Below are positions 35,647 to 45,141 of a stretch of DNA of 64,000 nt, piece after piece. Source of the DNA: Gelidibacter pelagius (GTDB lineage Bacteria > Bacteroidota > Bacteroidia > Flavobacteriales > Flavobacteriaceae); assembly GCF_017581925.1 (NCBI RefSeq), contig NZ_JAGEVG010000012.1:1-64000 (forward strand). Direction: 5' to 3'. The notes under the pieces were generated by a model. The model was not told the origin of the DNA. It ran no database searches and worked only from the letters and a program-made list of their open reading frames with translations. Position 1 is the stretch's first letter. The number at the start of each line of letters is the position of its first letter. The translations under genes were made by a program, and so were the position numbers.

Positions 35647-35828
35647 AATTGTGTATCGTTTTGGTTGTCTAAAGGAATGTCGCTCATTCTATCGATATAT
35701 TCTTTTTTTGCAGTCAATACCCACCAAAAAAGCGCTACGAAGAAAATGAAAAATATGAGCAAGGAAATCAATGGATATATTTCTATACCTGAAATACTGT
35801 CCATATGGTTTTTTATATATTTCAACAT
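35643..35828 (-). CDS. ccoQ: CcoQ small subunit
   Basis: A 61-residue protein with one membrane helix (IYPLISLLIFFIFFVALFWWVL) and a charged C-terminus (KKEYIDRMSDIPLD), the typical CcoQ/FixQ size and pattern. It stabilises the cbb3 complex. It overlaps ccoP by 4 bp and follows ccoNO by 5 bp, so the three subunit genes form one operon. Confidence 0.9.
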   Translation of the reverse strand: MLKYIKNHMDSISGIEIYPLISLLIFFIFFVALFWWVLTAKKEYIDRMSDIPLDNQNDTQL

Positions 35829-35833
35829 AATGG

Positions 35834-38017
35834 TTAGTTTTGTGTTGTTTCTAAATCTTTGACTTTAATATCAGTTCCAAGGCGCTGTAAATAGGCGATA
35901 ATTGCCACAATCTCACGATCGCGCATTTCAACGAAATCATCGCCGCCATTGGCTTTATCTTTTTCGTAAGCCTCTGCAAAAGCAGGATCACCGTAAAGGT
36001 TCTCTTCAATCTGAGTTCCTTGTTCTGTCATGCTTTGTTGTGCATTTGCAACGTCTTCTTCCGTATATGGCACTCCTAAAGTCATCATGGCCCTCAATTT
36101 TCTCTCGGTTACAGACTTGTCCAATTTATCTGTGATCAGCCATTTATAACCAGGCATAATGGAACCAGAAGAGGTACTTTGTGGATCATACATGTGGTTA
36201 AAGTGCCAACTGTCAGAGTATTTGCCACCAATTCTGTGTAAATCAGGTCCTGTACGTTTACTTCCCCATAGGAATGGATGGTCATAGACATACTCACCAG
36301 CTTTTGAGAATTCACCATAGCGTTCTACTTCATCCCTAAAAGGTCTAATCATTTGAGAGTGACAGCCAACGCAACCTTCTCTAATATAAAGATCTCTACC
36401 TTCAAGCTCAAGGGGGGTGTATGGTTTTACGCTCGTAATGGTTGGAATGTTTGAGTCTATCACTAAGGTCGGTACAATTTGAACAATACCACCAATAAGG
36501 ATGGCTATTGTTGCTCCAATAGTCAATTGAACAGGTCTACGCTCTAACCAACTGTGCCAGTGTTCGCCAGCAACCATTCCTTTAGAAACGCGTTGTAACG
36601 CAGGAGCTTCTGCAAGCTCATCAGTAACTTCGCTTCCTTTTCTTACTGTTTGAATAATATTGTAGATCATGACGATCATTCCCGTCAAGTATAAAGTACC
36701 ACCAATAGCACGCATCCAATACATTGGCATAATTTCGGTAACGGTTTCCAAGAAGTTACCGTAAACCAAAGTACCATCAGGATTAAATTGCTTCCACATA
36801 CTTGCTTGGGTAAAACCAGCAACATACAACGGTAATGCATACATGATAATTCCTAATGTTCCTATCCAGAAATGGAGGTTGGCCATTCCAGTAGAATATA
36901 GTTTCGATTTGGTCAATCGAGGAATCAACCAATAGATCATCCCAAAGGCTAAGAATCCGTTCCAAGCTAAGGCAGCAACGTGCACGTGCGCAATAATCCA
37001 GTCGGTATAATGAGCAATGGCGTTTACGTTTTTAAGCGATAACATTGGTCCTTCAAATGTTGCCATACCGTATCCAGTAATCGCTACCACCATGAATTTT
37101 AAAACAGGATCAGTTCTTACCTTATCCCAAGCACCACGAAGTGTCAATAGTCCGTTGATCATCCCTCCCCATGAAGGCATTAATAACATGACTGAGAATG
37201 CGACCCCTAAATTTTGTGCCCATTCAGGTAATGCTGAGTATAATAAGTGATGCGGTCCTGCCCAGATATAGATAAAGATCAACGACCAGAAGTGGACTAT
37301 GGAAAGTCTATAGGAATACACAGGTCTGTTGGCTGCTTTAGGTACAAAATAGTACATAAGACCTAAAAACGGTGTGGTCAGGAAAAACGCTACAGCGTTA
37401 TGCCCATACCACCATTGTACCAGGGCATCCTGAACTCCTGCATAAACAGAATAACTTTTAAAGGCACTGACCGGTATCTCTAAACTATTAAATATATGAA
37501 GTACGGCAACCGTAACAAAAGTGGCAATGTAAAACCAGAGCGCAACGTACAAATGACGTTGTCTTCTTCTTAAAATAGTCCCGATTAGGTTCCATCCAAA
37601 AACAACCCAAACAAAGGCAATGGCAATATCGATTGGCCATTCTAATTCAGCATATTCTTTTGATGTTGAAAAACCTAACGGCAGAGTAATTGCCGCGGCA
37701 ACAATGATTAATTGCCATCCCCAAAAGTTGATGTTACTTAGGGTATCACTGAACATCCTGGCTTTTAGCAAACGCTGTGATGAATAGTAAACCCCAGCAA
37801 AAATGGCGTTACCCACGAATGCAAAAATAACCGCATTGGTGTGTAAAGGTCTCAACCTTCCAAAACTCAACCATGATATGCCATCGGTAAGGTTAGGGAA
37901 AAGGAATAGAAAAGCTAATAAGAGTCCCACGATCATCCCAATAAGCCCCCAGAACAAGGTGGCATAAAGGAATTTCTTAACGACTTTATTATCGTAATAG
38001 AATTGTTGCATTTCCAT
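35834..38017 (-). CDS. ccoNO: cbb3 oxidase fused subunits I and II
   Basis: A 727-residue fusion of CcoN (about residues 1-480) and CcoO (about 510-727). CcoN has 12 helices with the haem ligand in LRPLHTNAVIFAF, the CuB histidine motif QWWYGHNAVAFFLT, the HH pair in WAGPHHLLYSA and the H-x-H of IIAHVHVAALAW. CcoO begins after a junction helix (LTIGATIAILIGGIVQIVPTLV) and has a haem-c site C-V-G-C-H-S with RPFRDEVERYG. Separate genes occur in Proteobacteria; fusions are common in Bacteroidota. It reduces O2 to water at low oxygen. The operon is led by ccoS and the FNR-type promoter at 38243. Confidence 0.96.
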   Translation of the reverse strand: MEMQQFYYDNKVVKKFLYATLFWGLIGMIVGLLLAFLFLFPNLTDGISWLSFGRLRPLHTNAVIFAFVGNAIFAGVYYSSQRLLKARMFSDTLSNINFWGWQLIIVAAAITLPLGFSTSKEYAELEWPIDIAIAFVWVVFGWNLIGTILRRRQRHLYVALWFYIATFVTVAVLHIFNSLEIPVSAFKSYSVYAGVQDALVQWWYGHNAVAFFLTTPFLGLMYYFVPKAANRPVYSYRLSIVHFWSLIFIYIWAGPHHLLYSALPEWAQNLGVAFSVMLLMPSWGGMINGLLTLRGAWDKVRTDPVLKFMVVAITGYGMATFEGPMLSLKNVNAIAHYTDWIIAHVHVAALAWNGFLAFGMIYWLIPRLTKSKLYSTGMANLHFWIGTLGIIMYALPLYVAGFTQASMWKQFNPDGTLVYGNFLETVTEIMPMYWMRAIGGTLYLTGMIVMIYNIIQTVRKGSEVTDELAEAPALQRVSKGMVAGEHWHSWLERRPVQLTIGATIAILIGGIVQIVPTLVIDSNIPTITSVKPYTPLELEGRDLYIREGCVGCHSQMIRPFRDEVERYGEFSKAGEYVYDHPFLWGSKRTGPDLHRIGGKYSDSWHFNHMYDPQSTSSGSIMPGYKWLITDKLDKSVTERKLRAMMTLGVPYTEEDVANAQQSMTEQGTQIEENLYGDPAFAEAYEKDKANGGDDFVEMRDREIVAIIAYLQRLGTDIKVKDLETTQN

Positions 38018-38027
38018 AGTAAAAAAA

Positions 38028-38222
38028 TTATTCTTGGTTAGTTAGTTTTGATTTTTTTAAAGTTTTTGGTTTTTCTTTTACTAATTCGTCTTCAAAAAGC
38101 ATACGTACAGACGGTGTGTAGCTATCATCATACTGTCCGTTTTTTACGGCGAAAATGAAGGCAACAAAAAAGATGACGGCTACTAAAATGCTCAGACTCA
38201 GTAATAAATATATAACACTCAT
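38028..38222 (-). CDS. ccoS: CcoS cbb3 oxidase maturation protein
   Basis: A 64-residue protein with an N-terminal membrane helix (VIYLLLSLSILVAVIFFVAFIFAV) and the typical following sequence KNGQYDDSYTPSVRMLF, which matches the CcoS family pattern. CcoS is needed for cofactor insertion into CcoN. It is the first gene after the FNR-type promoter and lies 10 bp before ccoNO. Confidence 0.94.
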   Translation of the reverse strand: MSVIYLLLSLSILVAVIFFVAFIFAVKNGQYDDSYTPSVRMLFEDELVKEKPKTLKKSKLTNQE

Positions 38223-38242
38223 ACCTGATAGAAGTTATGGCT

Positions 38243-38286
38243 CAAAATTACGTTTGACGCTTTTATTATTTTATGATATTTATCAT
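38243..38286 (-). promoter_or_regulatory. FNR-type box and -7 element of ccoS-ccoNOQP
   Basis: ATGATATTTATCAT (38273-38286) is ATGA-N6-TCAT. On the minus strand TAATTTTG (38243-38250) follows after 22 bp, as in the other FNR-type promoters here. The start codon of ccoS is at 38222. Confidence 0.75.
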
Positions 38287-38447
38287 GTTTCAGATATTCG
38301 AATTACGAATATCGGAATATTTTTATAAACTTTCTCCTTTTATTACCGTGTAATTCCTACGGGTTATTAAGGTGGTTTGGCATTTAAATCTCCCAAGGCC
38401 TCATATTTTAAATGATGAAATAAGAACATGCCTATCAATACTGCATT

Positions 38448-40823
38448 CTATTTCAATTTTCGCGCAGTTAAGTTTGTAGCGATAGTCGTGAAAACCACAA
38501 TACTAATCGAGCTTAAGGGCATCAAGATGGCTGCAACAACAGGTTCCAATCGTCCGGTTACCGCAAAAGAGACGCCCACGACATTATACATAAATGACAG
38601 TACAAACGCCCATTTCACAATTTTAATGGCCGATTTTGACAAGTTAATAAAATCGCTGAGACTATTAAATCTTTCTGCATCCAAAATAGCATCACATGCA
38701 GGAGAAAATACATTCACGTTTTCTGAAAGTGCAATTCCAACGTTACTTTGTGCAAGAGCACCGGCATCATTGAGACCATCTCCAATCATCAATACCTTAG
38801 CACCTTCACTTTGATGATGTTTGATATATTCTAACTTATCATCGGGTTTTTGATTAAAAAGCAATTTGGTCCTTGCCGGAAGCAATTTTTTCAAATTTTC
38901 CATTTCGCCTTCATTATCACCAGAAAGAATGGCCAAATCATAGTTCTTTTTAAGCTTATTGAACAACTGCGACAAGCCTTTTCGATAACTATTATAGAAG
39001 GTGTATTTTCCTTTGTAAGCATCGTTGCTACTGATATGGACTGATGTGTTCAGGGCAGCTGCCTCGTTTGTTCTTCCAACAAAATTTGCAGAGCCGATTT
39101 TCATGCTGTCTTGTTGGTGCATCCCTTGAATGCCTTGACCTACATGCTCTTCAAATTGATCGAGCATGATGATGTCATTCTCTTCTAAAAGATCATAAAG
39201 CGTTCTGCTCAGTGGGTGGTTGGAACCTCTCAAAGTGTTTTTCAATAAAACCTCTTCAGCTATCGAAAGGGAATCCCCTTCGTAAGTTGCTGTGCTTTGT
39301 TTGTTGGAAGTGATAGTTCCAGTTTTATCAAATATGATGGTGTCTATCGCTGCCAACTGTTCAATAACAGTGGCGTTTTTTAAATAGAACTTATGTTTGC
39401 CAAAAATGCGAAGGATATTTCCAAGTGTAAATGGTGCTGCGAGGGCAATGGCACACGGGCAGGCAATAATCAAAACTGAGGTAAAAACGTTTAATGCCTT
39501 ACTGGAATCAACAAACAACCAAAATGCTGTAGAAATAAAGGCGATGCTCAGAACGACAATGGTAAACCGTTTACTGATCAGGTTGGTCAATGTGGTAAAT
39601 CCGTCTTCCTTAACTTTATTGAACACATCATTGCCCCACAATTGGGTCAGATAACTTTGTTCCACACTTTTTAAAGCTTCCATTTCTATACTTCCAGAAG
39701 TCTGCTTGCCTCCTGCAAAAAGCTTATCTCCAGAGATTTTACTGACAGCATCTGATTCCCCTGTGACAAAACTATAATCTATTTTTGCTCTTCCTTTGAT
39801 GAGCACACCATCTACAGGAATCAATTCCTCATTTCTGATCAGCAATCGGTCGCCCTTTTTAATATCATACACTTGAATTGGATGTTCCTGACCAGCTTTG
39901 GAAATTTTAGTAATGGCTATTGGAAAATAGGATTTATAGTCGCGTTCAAAAGATAGAAACGAATAGGTTCTTTGTTGAAAGAATTTGCCCAATAATAAGA
40001 AGAACAATAAGCCTGTTAAACTATCAAAAAAGCCCGATCCGTGGTCGAAAATGATATCAAAAGTGCTTCGTAAAAAAAGCACGATAATTCCTAATGCAAT
40101 AGGCACGTCAATATTCAATACTTTGGCGCGTAAGCCTTTGTAAGCAGAGATATAGTAATCTTGTGAAGAATAAAAAACCACAGGTAGTGAAAATGCAAAC
40201 ATCAACCACCTGAAAAATGGCTTGTACTGGTCGAGCCAAAACTCTTTCACTTCAAAATACTCGGGAAACGACAGGAACATCACATTGCCAAAGGCAAATC
40301 CAGCAATTCCGAGTTTGTAAATTAAGGAGCGGTTAACCTGAGTTTTACCAGTGGAGAAATCTTCTAAGCTGATATAAGGCTCATATCCGATGGAACTCAG
40401 TAAAATGACCGCTTCTTTTAAGCTGAAATTTTGAGAGTTATATTGTAGTCGCACAGTTTTCTTGCCGAAATCTACTTGCGAATTTGAAATATGGCTATTG
40501 AGTTTATTTAGGTTTTCAAGAATCCAAATACAGGAACTACAATGGATTTGTGGAATATAAAGTGTTGCTATTTGTGATTTGCCATCATCAAACTCCACCA
40601 ATTTATCAATAATGTTCTGTTGGGAAAGGAAGTCGTATTTTCCTTGAATATCTTTTGGAGTTGTGCCTGGTGCAGATTGGAGGTCATAATAGCAAGTGAG
40701 GTCATTTTCTGAGAAGATTTCATAAACCGTCTTACAACCTTGGCAACAGAAAGTTTTCTCGTCAAAAAAAATAGTGGACGAATCAGAGAGATCTCCACAG
40801 TGGAAACAAGTTGAAGATTCCAT
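38448..40823 (-). CDS. ccoI: CcoI-type copper-exporting P-type ATPase
   Basis: A 791-residue P1B-type ATPase. The N-terminal part has a cysteine-rich segment CFHCGDLS...FCCQGCKTVYEIF and an HMA-like domain with HCSSCIWILENL. The translocation motif is C-P-C in IIACPCAIALAAPF, the phosphorylation site is FDKTGTITS, and the hinge region GDGLNDAGAL is clear. CcoI supplies copper for CuB of cbb3 oxidase. The N-terminal DUF-type zinc/metal domain and HMA order match CcoI/FixI. It is separated from ccoS by the promoter region at 38223-38447, and its 5' end faces the fnr gene. Confidence 0.95.
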   Translation of the reverse strand: MESSTCFHCGDLSDSSTIFFDEKTFCCQGCKTVYEIFSENDLTCYYDLQSAPGTTPKDIQGKYDFLSQQNIIDKLVEFDDGKSQIATLYIPQIHCSSCIWILENLNKLNSHISNSQVDFGKKTVRLQYNSQNFSLKEAVILLSSIGYEPYISLEDFSTGKTQVNRSLIYKLGIAGFAFGNVMFLSFPEYFEVKEFWLDQYKPFFRWLMFAFSLPVVFYSSQDYYISAYKGLRAKVLNIDVPIALGIIVLFLRSTFDIIFDHGSGFFDSLTGLLFFLLLGKFFQQRTYSFLSFERDYKSYFPIAITKISKAGQEHPIQVYDIKKGDRLLIRNEELIPVDGVLIKGRAKIDYSFVTGESDAVSKISGDKLFAGGKQTSGSIEMEALKSVEQSYLTQLWGNDVFNKVKEDGFTTLTNLISKRFTIVVLSIAFISTAFWLFVDSSKALNVFTSVLIIACPCAIALAAPFTLGNILRIFGKHKFYLKNATVIEQLAAIDTIIFDKTGTITSNKQSTATYEGDSLSIAEEVLLKNTLRGSNHPLSRTLYDLLEENDIIMLDQFEEHVGQGIQGMHQQDSMKIGSANFVGRTNEAAALNTSVHISSNDAYKGKYTFYNSYRKGLSQLFNKLKKNYDLAILSGDNEGEMENLKKLLPARTKLLFNQKPDDKLEYIKHHQSEGAKVLMIGDGLNDAGALAQSNVGIALSENVNVFSPACDAILDAERFNSLSDFINLSKSAIKIVKWAFVLSFMYNVVGVSFAVTGRLEPVVAAILMPLSSISIVVFTTIATNLTARKLK

Positions 40824-40847
40824 AATTATGCTCTTTTATACCTTGCG

Positions 40848-40891
40848 CAAAGGTCGCAAATGATTATCATTTAAACTATGATAATTGTCAT
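40848..40891. promoter_or_regulatory. Divergent FNR-type site between ccoI and fnr
   Basis: ATGATAATTGTCAT (40878-40891) lies between the divergent genes. On the minus strand GACCTTTG (40848-40855) follows after 22 bp, a near match to TAnnTTTG for ccoI. On the plus strand TAATTTTG (40900-40907) is only 8 bp away, so the same site would cover the -33 region of fnr, as expected for autorepression. Confidence 0.6.
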
Positions 40892-40925
40892 GTTTTTCTT
40901 AATTTTGGGGGTCAATAAACTAGGT

Positions 40926-41603
40926 ATGAGTAGATGTGAGCAATGCATTGCACGTCAATTGAATTCGATGAAAACCTTGACAAAAGATGAACTCAAAGAG
41001 GTAGCTGCATGCAAGAGAACAATTTTTTATAAGAAAGGGGAAGTCATTTTTGGTGAAAATGAAATGCTCTCTGGCGTTTATTGCGTGAGAGAAGGCATTT
41101 GTAAAATGACAAAATTGAGCGCCAATGGAAAAGATCATACTGTCAAATTAATGGGTAAGGGCAAATTGATAGGCCAGCGCTCCGTGATTAGTGAAGAACG
41201 CACCCATTTAAGTGCGGTGGCTCTTAATGATGTTGAGCTGTGCTATGTGCCTAAAGATCAAATTTTGGGCAGTATTAAATCCAACCAAGAATTTTCTTTT
41301 AATGTGTTGCAGAATTTGGCCCAAGACTTAAGGGAAGCCGAAGGTGACCTTATCAATATGGCCCAAAAATCTGTGAGACAGCGTCTGTCTGAGGCTTTGA
41401 CCTATGTTAGTAAAAATTTCGGAGAGACCGAAGAAGGTTATTTGAACGTCAACTTATCCCGCGAAGACTATGCAAGTATCGTTGGAACGGCTACGGAATC
41501 TGCCATCAGGATTCTATCCCAATTTAAAAAGGAAGGTCTGATTTCTACCTCAGGTAAGAAAATTAAAATTGAAAAGTTAAAGGAGTTGGAACGTGTGGAG
41601 TAA
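40926..41603 (+). CDS. Crp/Fnr-family regulator, FNR-like
   Basis: A 225-residue regulator with an N-terminal cyclic-nucleotide-like barrel and a C-terminal winged helix (LSREDYASIVGTATESAIRILSQF). Cysteines at about positions 4, 7, 29, 53 and 59 could bind an oxygen-labile iron-sulfur cluster, as in FNR, but the spacing differs from E. coli FNR. The recognition helix has TESAIRIL, with a Glu and Arg spaced as in FNR-type readers. The ATG at 40926 is chosen; an in-frame ATG at 40878 falls inside the FNR-type palindrome and would add an odd hydrophobic stretch. It faces ccoI and is the likely reader of the FNR-type boxes in this window. Confidence 0.9.
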   Translation: MSRCEQCIARQLNSMKTLTKDELKEVAACKRTIFYKKGEVIFGENEMLSGVYCVREGICKMTKLSANGKDHTVKLMGKGKLIGQRSVISEERTHLSAVALNDVELCYVPKDQILGSIKSNQEFSFNVLQNLAQDLREAEGDLINMAQKSVRQRLSEALTYVSKNFGETEEGYLNVNLSREDYASIVGTATESAIRILSQFKKEGLISTSGKKIKIEKLKELERVE

Positions 41604-41660
41604 GAGGTATTCTATATTCTTTTGAACATTGTAAAACACTGTTCTCAATTCAATTCCAAA

Positions 41661-41693
41661 AATAAACCCCAAAGCTTTTAATGCTTTAGGGTT
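41661..41693. terminator. Bidirectional terminator between fnr and peptidase
   Basis: The near-palindrome AATAAACCCCAAAGC/GCTTTAGGGTTATT lies between two convergent genes. There is no long T-run on either side, so it is a moderate call. Confidence 0.55.
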
Positions 41694-41735
41694 ATTCTCA
41701 AAGTTTTTTCAAAGTATTCTCAATATTTCGAATCA

Positions 41736-43688
41736 CTAAGACTCGTTTTTAGATTTTATCTCTGTAGCTTTCATTTCTCCATCAAGAGGTGCATTTGCAT
41801 TCTTCAAATATTTATCTAAAAACTGAAGCACTCTGCTATAGGCTTCAATTTGATTTTCTTTTTTGATAAACCCATGACCTTCATCCTCAAAGAGGACATA
41901 TTCAACAGGAACTCCATTTTTACGGACCCCGGCCACAATTTCATCAGATTCTACCTGTAAAACCCGTGGATCTTGAGCGCCCTGTAAAACGATCAATGGC
42001 TTGGTTACTTTATCTGTATGGAACAACGGCGAAATGCGCTTGAGCCGTACAGAATCTTCTGTAAATGGATCACCCAATTCTAAGTACAATGATTTTCTCA
42101 TAGATTCCCAATAAGGAGGAATACTTTTTAAAGTTCTGATCCAATTGGTCACGCCAAATAAATTGACCCCCACATCAAATTCTTCAGGAGCGTAGGTTAA
42201 GGCTGCCATGGTCATATAGCCACCATAAGAACCTCCAATAATTCCAATTTTATTACCATCGATTTCCGGTTGGGTGGCGAGCCAATTTTTGCCTTCCACA
42301 CAATCCTGTAAATCTTTTTCACCGTGATTCAAATCGTCCATTTGGTAAAAAGTTTTACCGTAACCACTACTGCCTCGATTGTTGACGGCCAGAACGGCAT
42401 AGCCATGATTGACCATATATTGAATAAACGAACTAAAGCCTTGACGAGATTGTCCACCAGGACCTCCATGCACCCAAACCATTGCTGGTACTTTGTTGTC
42501 CTCTGAAGCTTGATGAGGGAGGTAGTAAATGGCAGGAATTTCCACACCATCAAAGGATTTATAGCGAATGACCTTGGCAGTCACCAAATCTTCTGGATGA
42601 ATGTCCTCGTTAAGGACATTGGTCAGCTGATGTTGTTTTTTGGTTTTAAAATTATACGTGTATAGATTGGATGGCATATTGGATCCACCAACATATAGGC
42701 GCATCCATTGTTCGTCATCACTGAAACCAACGCTGGTAATGCTTTGATCTCCGAAATCAGGCAAATCAATAGGAGCATTCGTGGCGACATCTATAACTTC
42801 AATGGCGTTTTTGCCATCTTCATTCACATAAACGACCATATACGTGCCGTTTTTGGTGAAACCTGCACCCATAATATCCCATGATTTTTCAAGGACCTGA
42901 GTTTTTTCCTTTGTTTTGAGATCATATTTCATTAAATAGGAAAACTCTACCCCATCATCTGTGGTATAATAAAGTGCACTACTGTCATTGGAAAAGTCTT
43001 GTGCCGAATTGCTGCTCTGGTTACTGTTGACTTTCGACTTCTCTCTTGTTTGTACATTATAAACATATAAATCGCTGTCATTGGTGTTCAAAGATTGTGC
43101 TAATGCAATAAAGTTTTTGTCCTTTGAAATCCCGCTGAAATTTAAGCCATCATTATTTTGATAAATCATTTTTGAGTTAAAGTTGGAAATATCCATCTCA
43201 TAGACATCAAAGAATTTCGGATTCATTTTATTGGATCCGAAGTAAAACGATTTACCGTCATCAGCCCAACCATAGAATTGTGATTTTGCTCCTTTCTCTG
43301 GGGTCAAATCTTTAATAGTGCCTGTGGTATCACGTAAATAAATATGATCGATTTCATCCCCATTGCCATCTGCTGATAATAGCATACGGTCATCATTTGG
43401 GAAAAATGATTCTGCAAAATAAGACGTGCTGTCAGAGGCGGTAATGGGTGTGTAGCTGCCTCCAGTGGTCGGCACCGTGTAAACATTAAAAATTCCTGAT
43501 CGGTTGCTTGAAATCAAGAGTTTGGAATTGTCAAAAGAAAAACTGCCACCAGTTACGGCTTCGTTATCCATAAACTGCTCAATGGTGTACTGCTCAACTT
43601 TGACGGCAGTATCCTCTTTTTTTTCATCCTTTTGGTCCTTGCAAGAAAAGCAAAGAAGAATTGTAATCGCAAAAATGAAGTGTTTCAT
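41736..43688 (-). CDS. S9-family prolyl oligopeptidase-type peptidase
   Basis: A 650-residue lipoprotein (ILLCFSC) of the S9 family. Residues ~40-390 form a WD40/TolB-like beta-propeller. The C-terminal alpha/beta-hydrolase domain has the nucleophile motif GGSYGGYMT (S in GxSYGG), the acidic residue in LQGAQDPRVLQVE and the histidine in DEGHGF. It probably cleaves peptides after proline or alanine outside the cytoplasm. Length is normal. Confidence 0.94.
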   Translation of the reverse strand: MKHFIFAITILLCFSCKDQKDEKKEDTAVKVEQYTIEQFMDNEAVTGGSFSFDNSKLLISSNRSGIFNVYTVPTTGGSYTPITASDSTSYFAESFFPNDDRMLLSADGNGDEIDHIYLRDTTGTIKDLTPEKGAKSQFYGWADDGKSFYFGSNKMNPKFFDVYEMDISNFNSKMIYQNNDGLNFSGISKDKNFIALAQSLNTNDSDLYVYNVQTREKSKVNSNQSSNSAQDFSNDSSALYYTTDDGVEFSYLMKYDLKTKEKTQVLEKSWDIMGAGFTKNGTYMVVYVNEDGKNAIEVIDVATNAPIDLPDFGDQSITSVGFSDDEQWMRLYVGGSNMPSNLYTYNFKTKKQHQLTNVLNEDIHPEDLVTAKVIRYKSFDGVEIPAIYYLPHQASEDNKVPAMVWVHGGPGGQSRQGFSSFIQYMVNHGYAVLAVNNRGSSGYGKTFYQMDDLNHGEKDLQDCVEGKNWLATQPEIDGNKIGIIGGSYGGYMTMAALTYAPEEFDVGVNLFGVTNWIRTLKSIPPYWESMRKSLYLELGDPFTEDSVRLKRISPLFHTDKVTKPLIVLQGAQDPRVLQVESDEIVAGVRKNGVPVEYVLFEDEGHGFIKKENQIEAYSRVLQFLDKYLKNANAPLDGEMKATEIKSKNES

Positions 43689-43833
43689 GATTTTAGTGTT
43701 TTAGTTGGTTGGTATGCGGAAATATCTTAGACCTCAGATTTACATCGCTATTTCAACGCGTTGGCTTAAAGATAATAAAAAGGTATTATTAGATTCATAA
43801 AATAGATGTTAATAGATTTATCAGTCGCGCAAA

Positions 43834-44985
43834 ATGTCGTATTTTTATGATGCTATGACAAAAAATACAAACACAAAACGAAAAGGTTTTGTTTTCAAGA
43901 CTTATGAAGCGCCTTTTCAATCACCTTTTGATAAACTTTTCGAGATTTTTAAGGAGCTGATTACCCATACTTCTGGTGATTTTGACGAGGCTATTGATTG
44001 GTTGCGGGAATTGGATAAGGAGTACAAATTGACCACTGCAGAATACACCATTGATGATTTTATCGAAGACCTTAAGAAGAAAGGTTATATAAGAGAAGAA
44101 ATCGATCCGGACGGAAACGGTGGAATAACCATTACCTCAAAAACCGAGCGTGCCATTAGACAACAAGCACTTGATCATATTTTTGGGCAGATCAAACGTA
44201 GTGGACAGGGCAACCATAAAAGTAAAAGCCCTGGAATAGGTGATGAGCATACGGGCGACTTTAGAAATTATCAGTTTGGTGATGCTTTGGACAAGGTGTC
44301 TATAACCGAAAGTTTAAAAAATGCTCAGATCAATCATGGCATTGGTGACTTCAGCCTATCTGAAGAGGATTTGGTGGTTGAAGAAACTTTGCACAAATCC
44401 CAAATGAGTACGGTGCTAATGATTGATATCAGTCACAGTATGATTTTATACGGTGAAGATCGGATCACTCCTGCAAAAAAGGTAGCAATGGCTTTGGCCG
44501 AATTAATTACTACCCGTTATCCGAAAGACACCTTGGATATCTTGGTTTTTGGCAATGATGCATGGCAAATAGAAATTAAGGACTTACCATATTTAAAAGT
44601 GGGGCCTTATCATACCAACACCGTTGCCGGATTACAATTGGCTATGGATTTATTACGAAGAAAACGAAATACCAATAAGCAAATCTTTATGATTACCGAT
44701 GGAAAACCGAGCTGTTTGCGACTTCCAGATGGTCAGTACTACAAGGACAGTGCGGGATTAAATCCGTATATCGTGAATAAATGTTATGCCATGGCGCAAC
44801 AAGCCAGAAGATTGCATATTCCAATTACCACCTTTATGATTGCGCAGGACCCCTACTTGATGCGTTTTGTAACTGAATTCACAAAAGCCAACCAAGGGAA
44901 AGCGTTTTACACAGGACTGAAAGGGTTGGGTGAGATGATTTTTGAGGATTATGAGACGAATAGGAAGAAGCGGATTAGAGGATAG
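43834..44985 (+). CDS. VWA-domain protein
   Basis: A 383-residue cytoplasmic protein with a C-terminal von Willebrand A domain (about 190-370). The metal-binding site is DISHSM in VLMIDISHSMILYGEDRI, with further MIDAS residues in KVGPYHTNTVAGL and FMITDGKPSC. No signal peptide is seen. It is probably the partner of the AAA+ ATPase 156 bp downstream, as in MoxR/RavA-type pairs where the ATPase remodels a VWA protein. An alternative ATG at 43855 would drop seven residues. The client is unknown. Confidence 0.88.
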   Translation: MSYFYDAMTKNTNTKRKGFVFKTYEAPFQSPFDKLFEIFKELITHTSGDFDEAIDWLRELDKEYKLTTAEYTIDDFIEDLKKKGYIREEIDPDGNGGITITSKTERAIRQQALDHIFGQIKRSGQGNHKSKSPGIGDEHTGDFRNYQFGDALDKVSITESLKNAQINHGIGDFSLSEEDLVVEETLHKSQMSTVLMIDISHSMILYGEDRITPAKKVAMALAELITTRYPKDTLDILVFGNDAWQIEIKDLPYLKVGPYHTNTVAGLQLAMDLLRRKRNTNKQIFMITDGKPSCLRLPDGQYYKDSAGLNPYIVNKCYAMAQQARRLHIPITTFMIAQDPYLMRFVTEFTKANQGKAFYTGLKGLGEMIFEDYETNRKKRIRG

Positions 44986-44990
44986 AATGC

Positions 44991-45018
44991 TGGAAGTTGG
45001 AAGCACGAAGCACGAGGT
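44991..45018. repeat. Heptad tandem repeat, intergenic
   Basis: This is a degenerate 7-bp tandem: TGGAAGT, TGGAAGC, ACGAAGC, ACGAGGT. It starts 6 bp after the VWA stop, between the VWA and ATPase genes. The same 7-bp periodicity occurs at 14399-14420 and around 53731-53754. Confidence 0.6.
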
Positions 45019-45141
45019 TCACTCAACCTGCAAGCTTTCTAAAACCTTGTAGTTTAAAATTAGATAAATAACGAATTCAAATTGATGTAAATAAATTCTG
45101 AAATTTTTGTGTCAGAACTTTTTTATGTAGACAAATAACAT

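Noticed and set aside
38428-38814. Plus-strand reading frame at the 3' end of ccoI
   Set aside because: It lies inside the ccoI coding region on the opposite strand and shows no independent features.
40858-40872. AAATGATTATCATTT palindrome as a second FNR site
   Set aside because: The two arms are 11 bp in total, not 14, so the spacing does not match the other six sites. The adjacent 14-bp box fits better.
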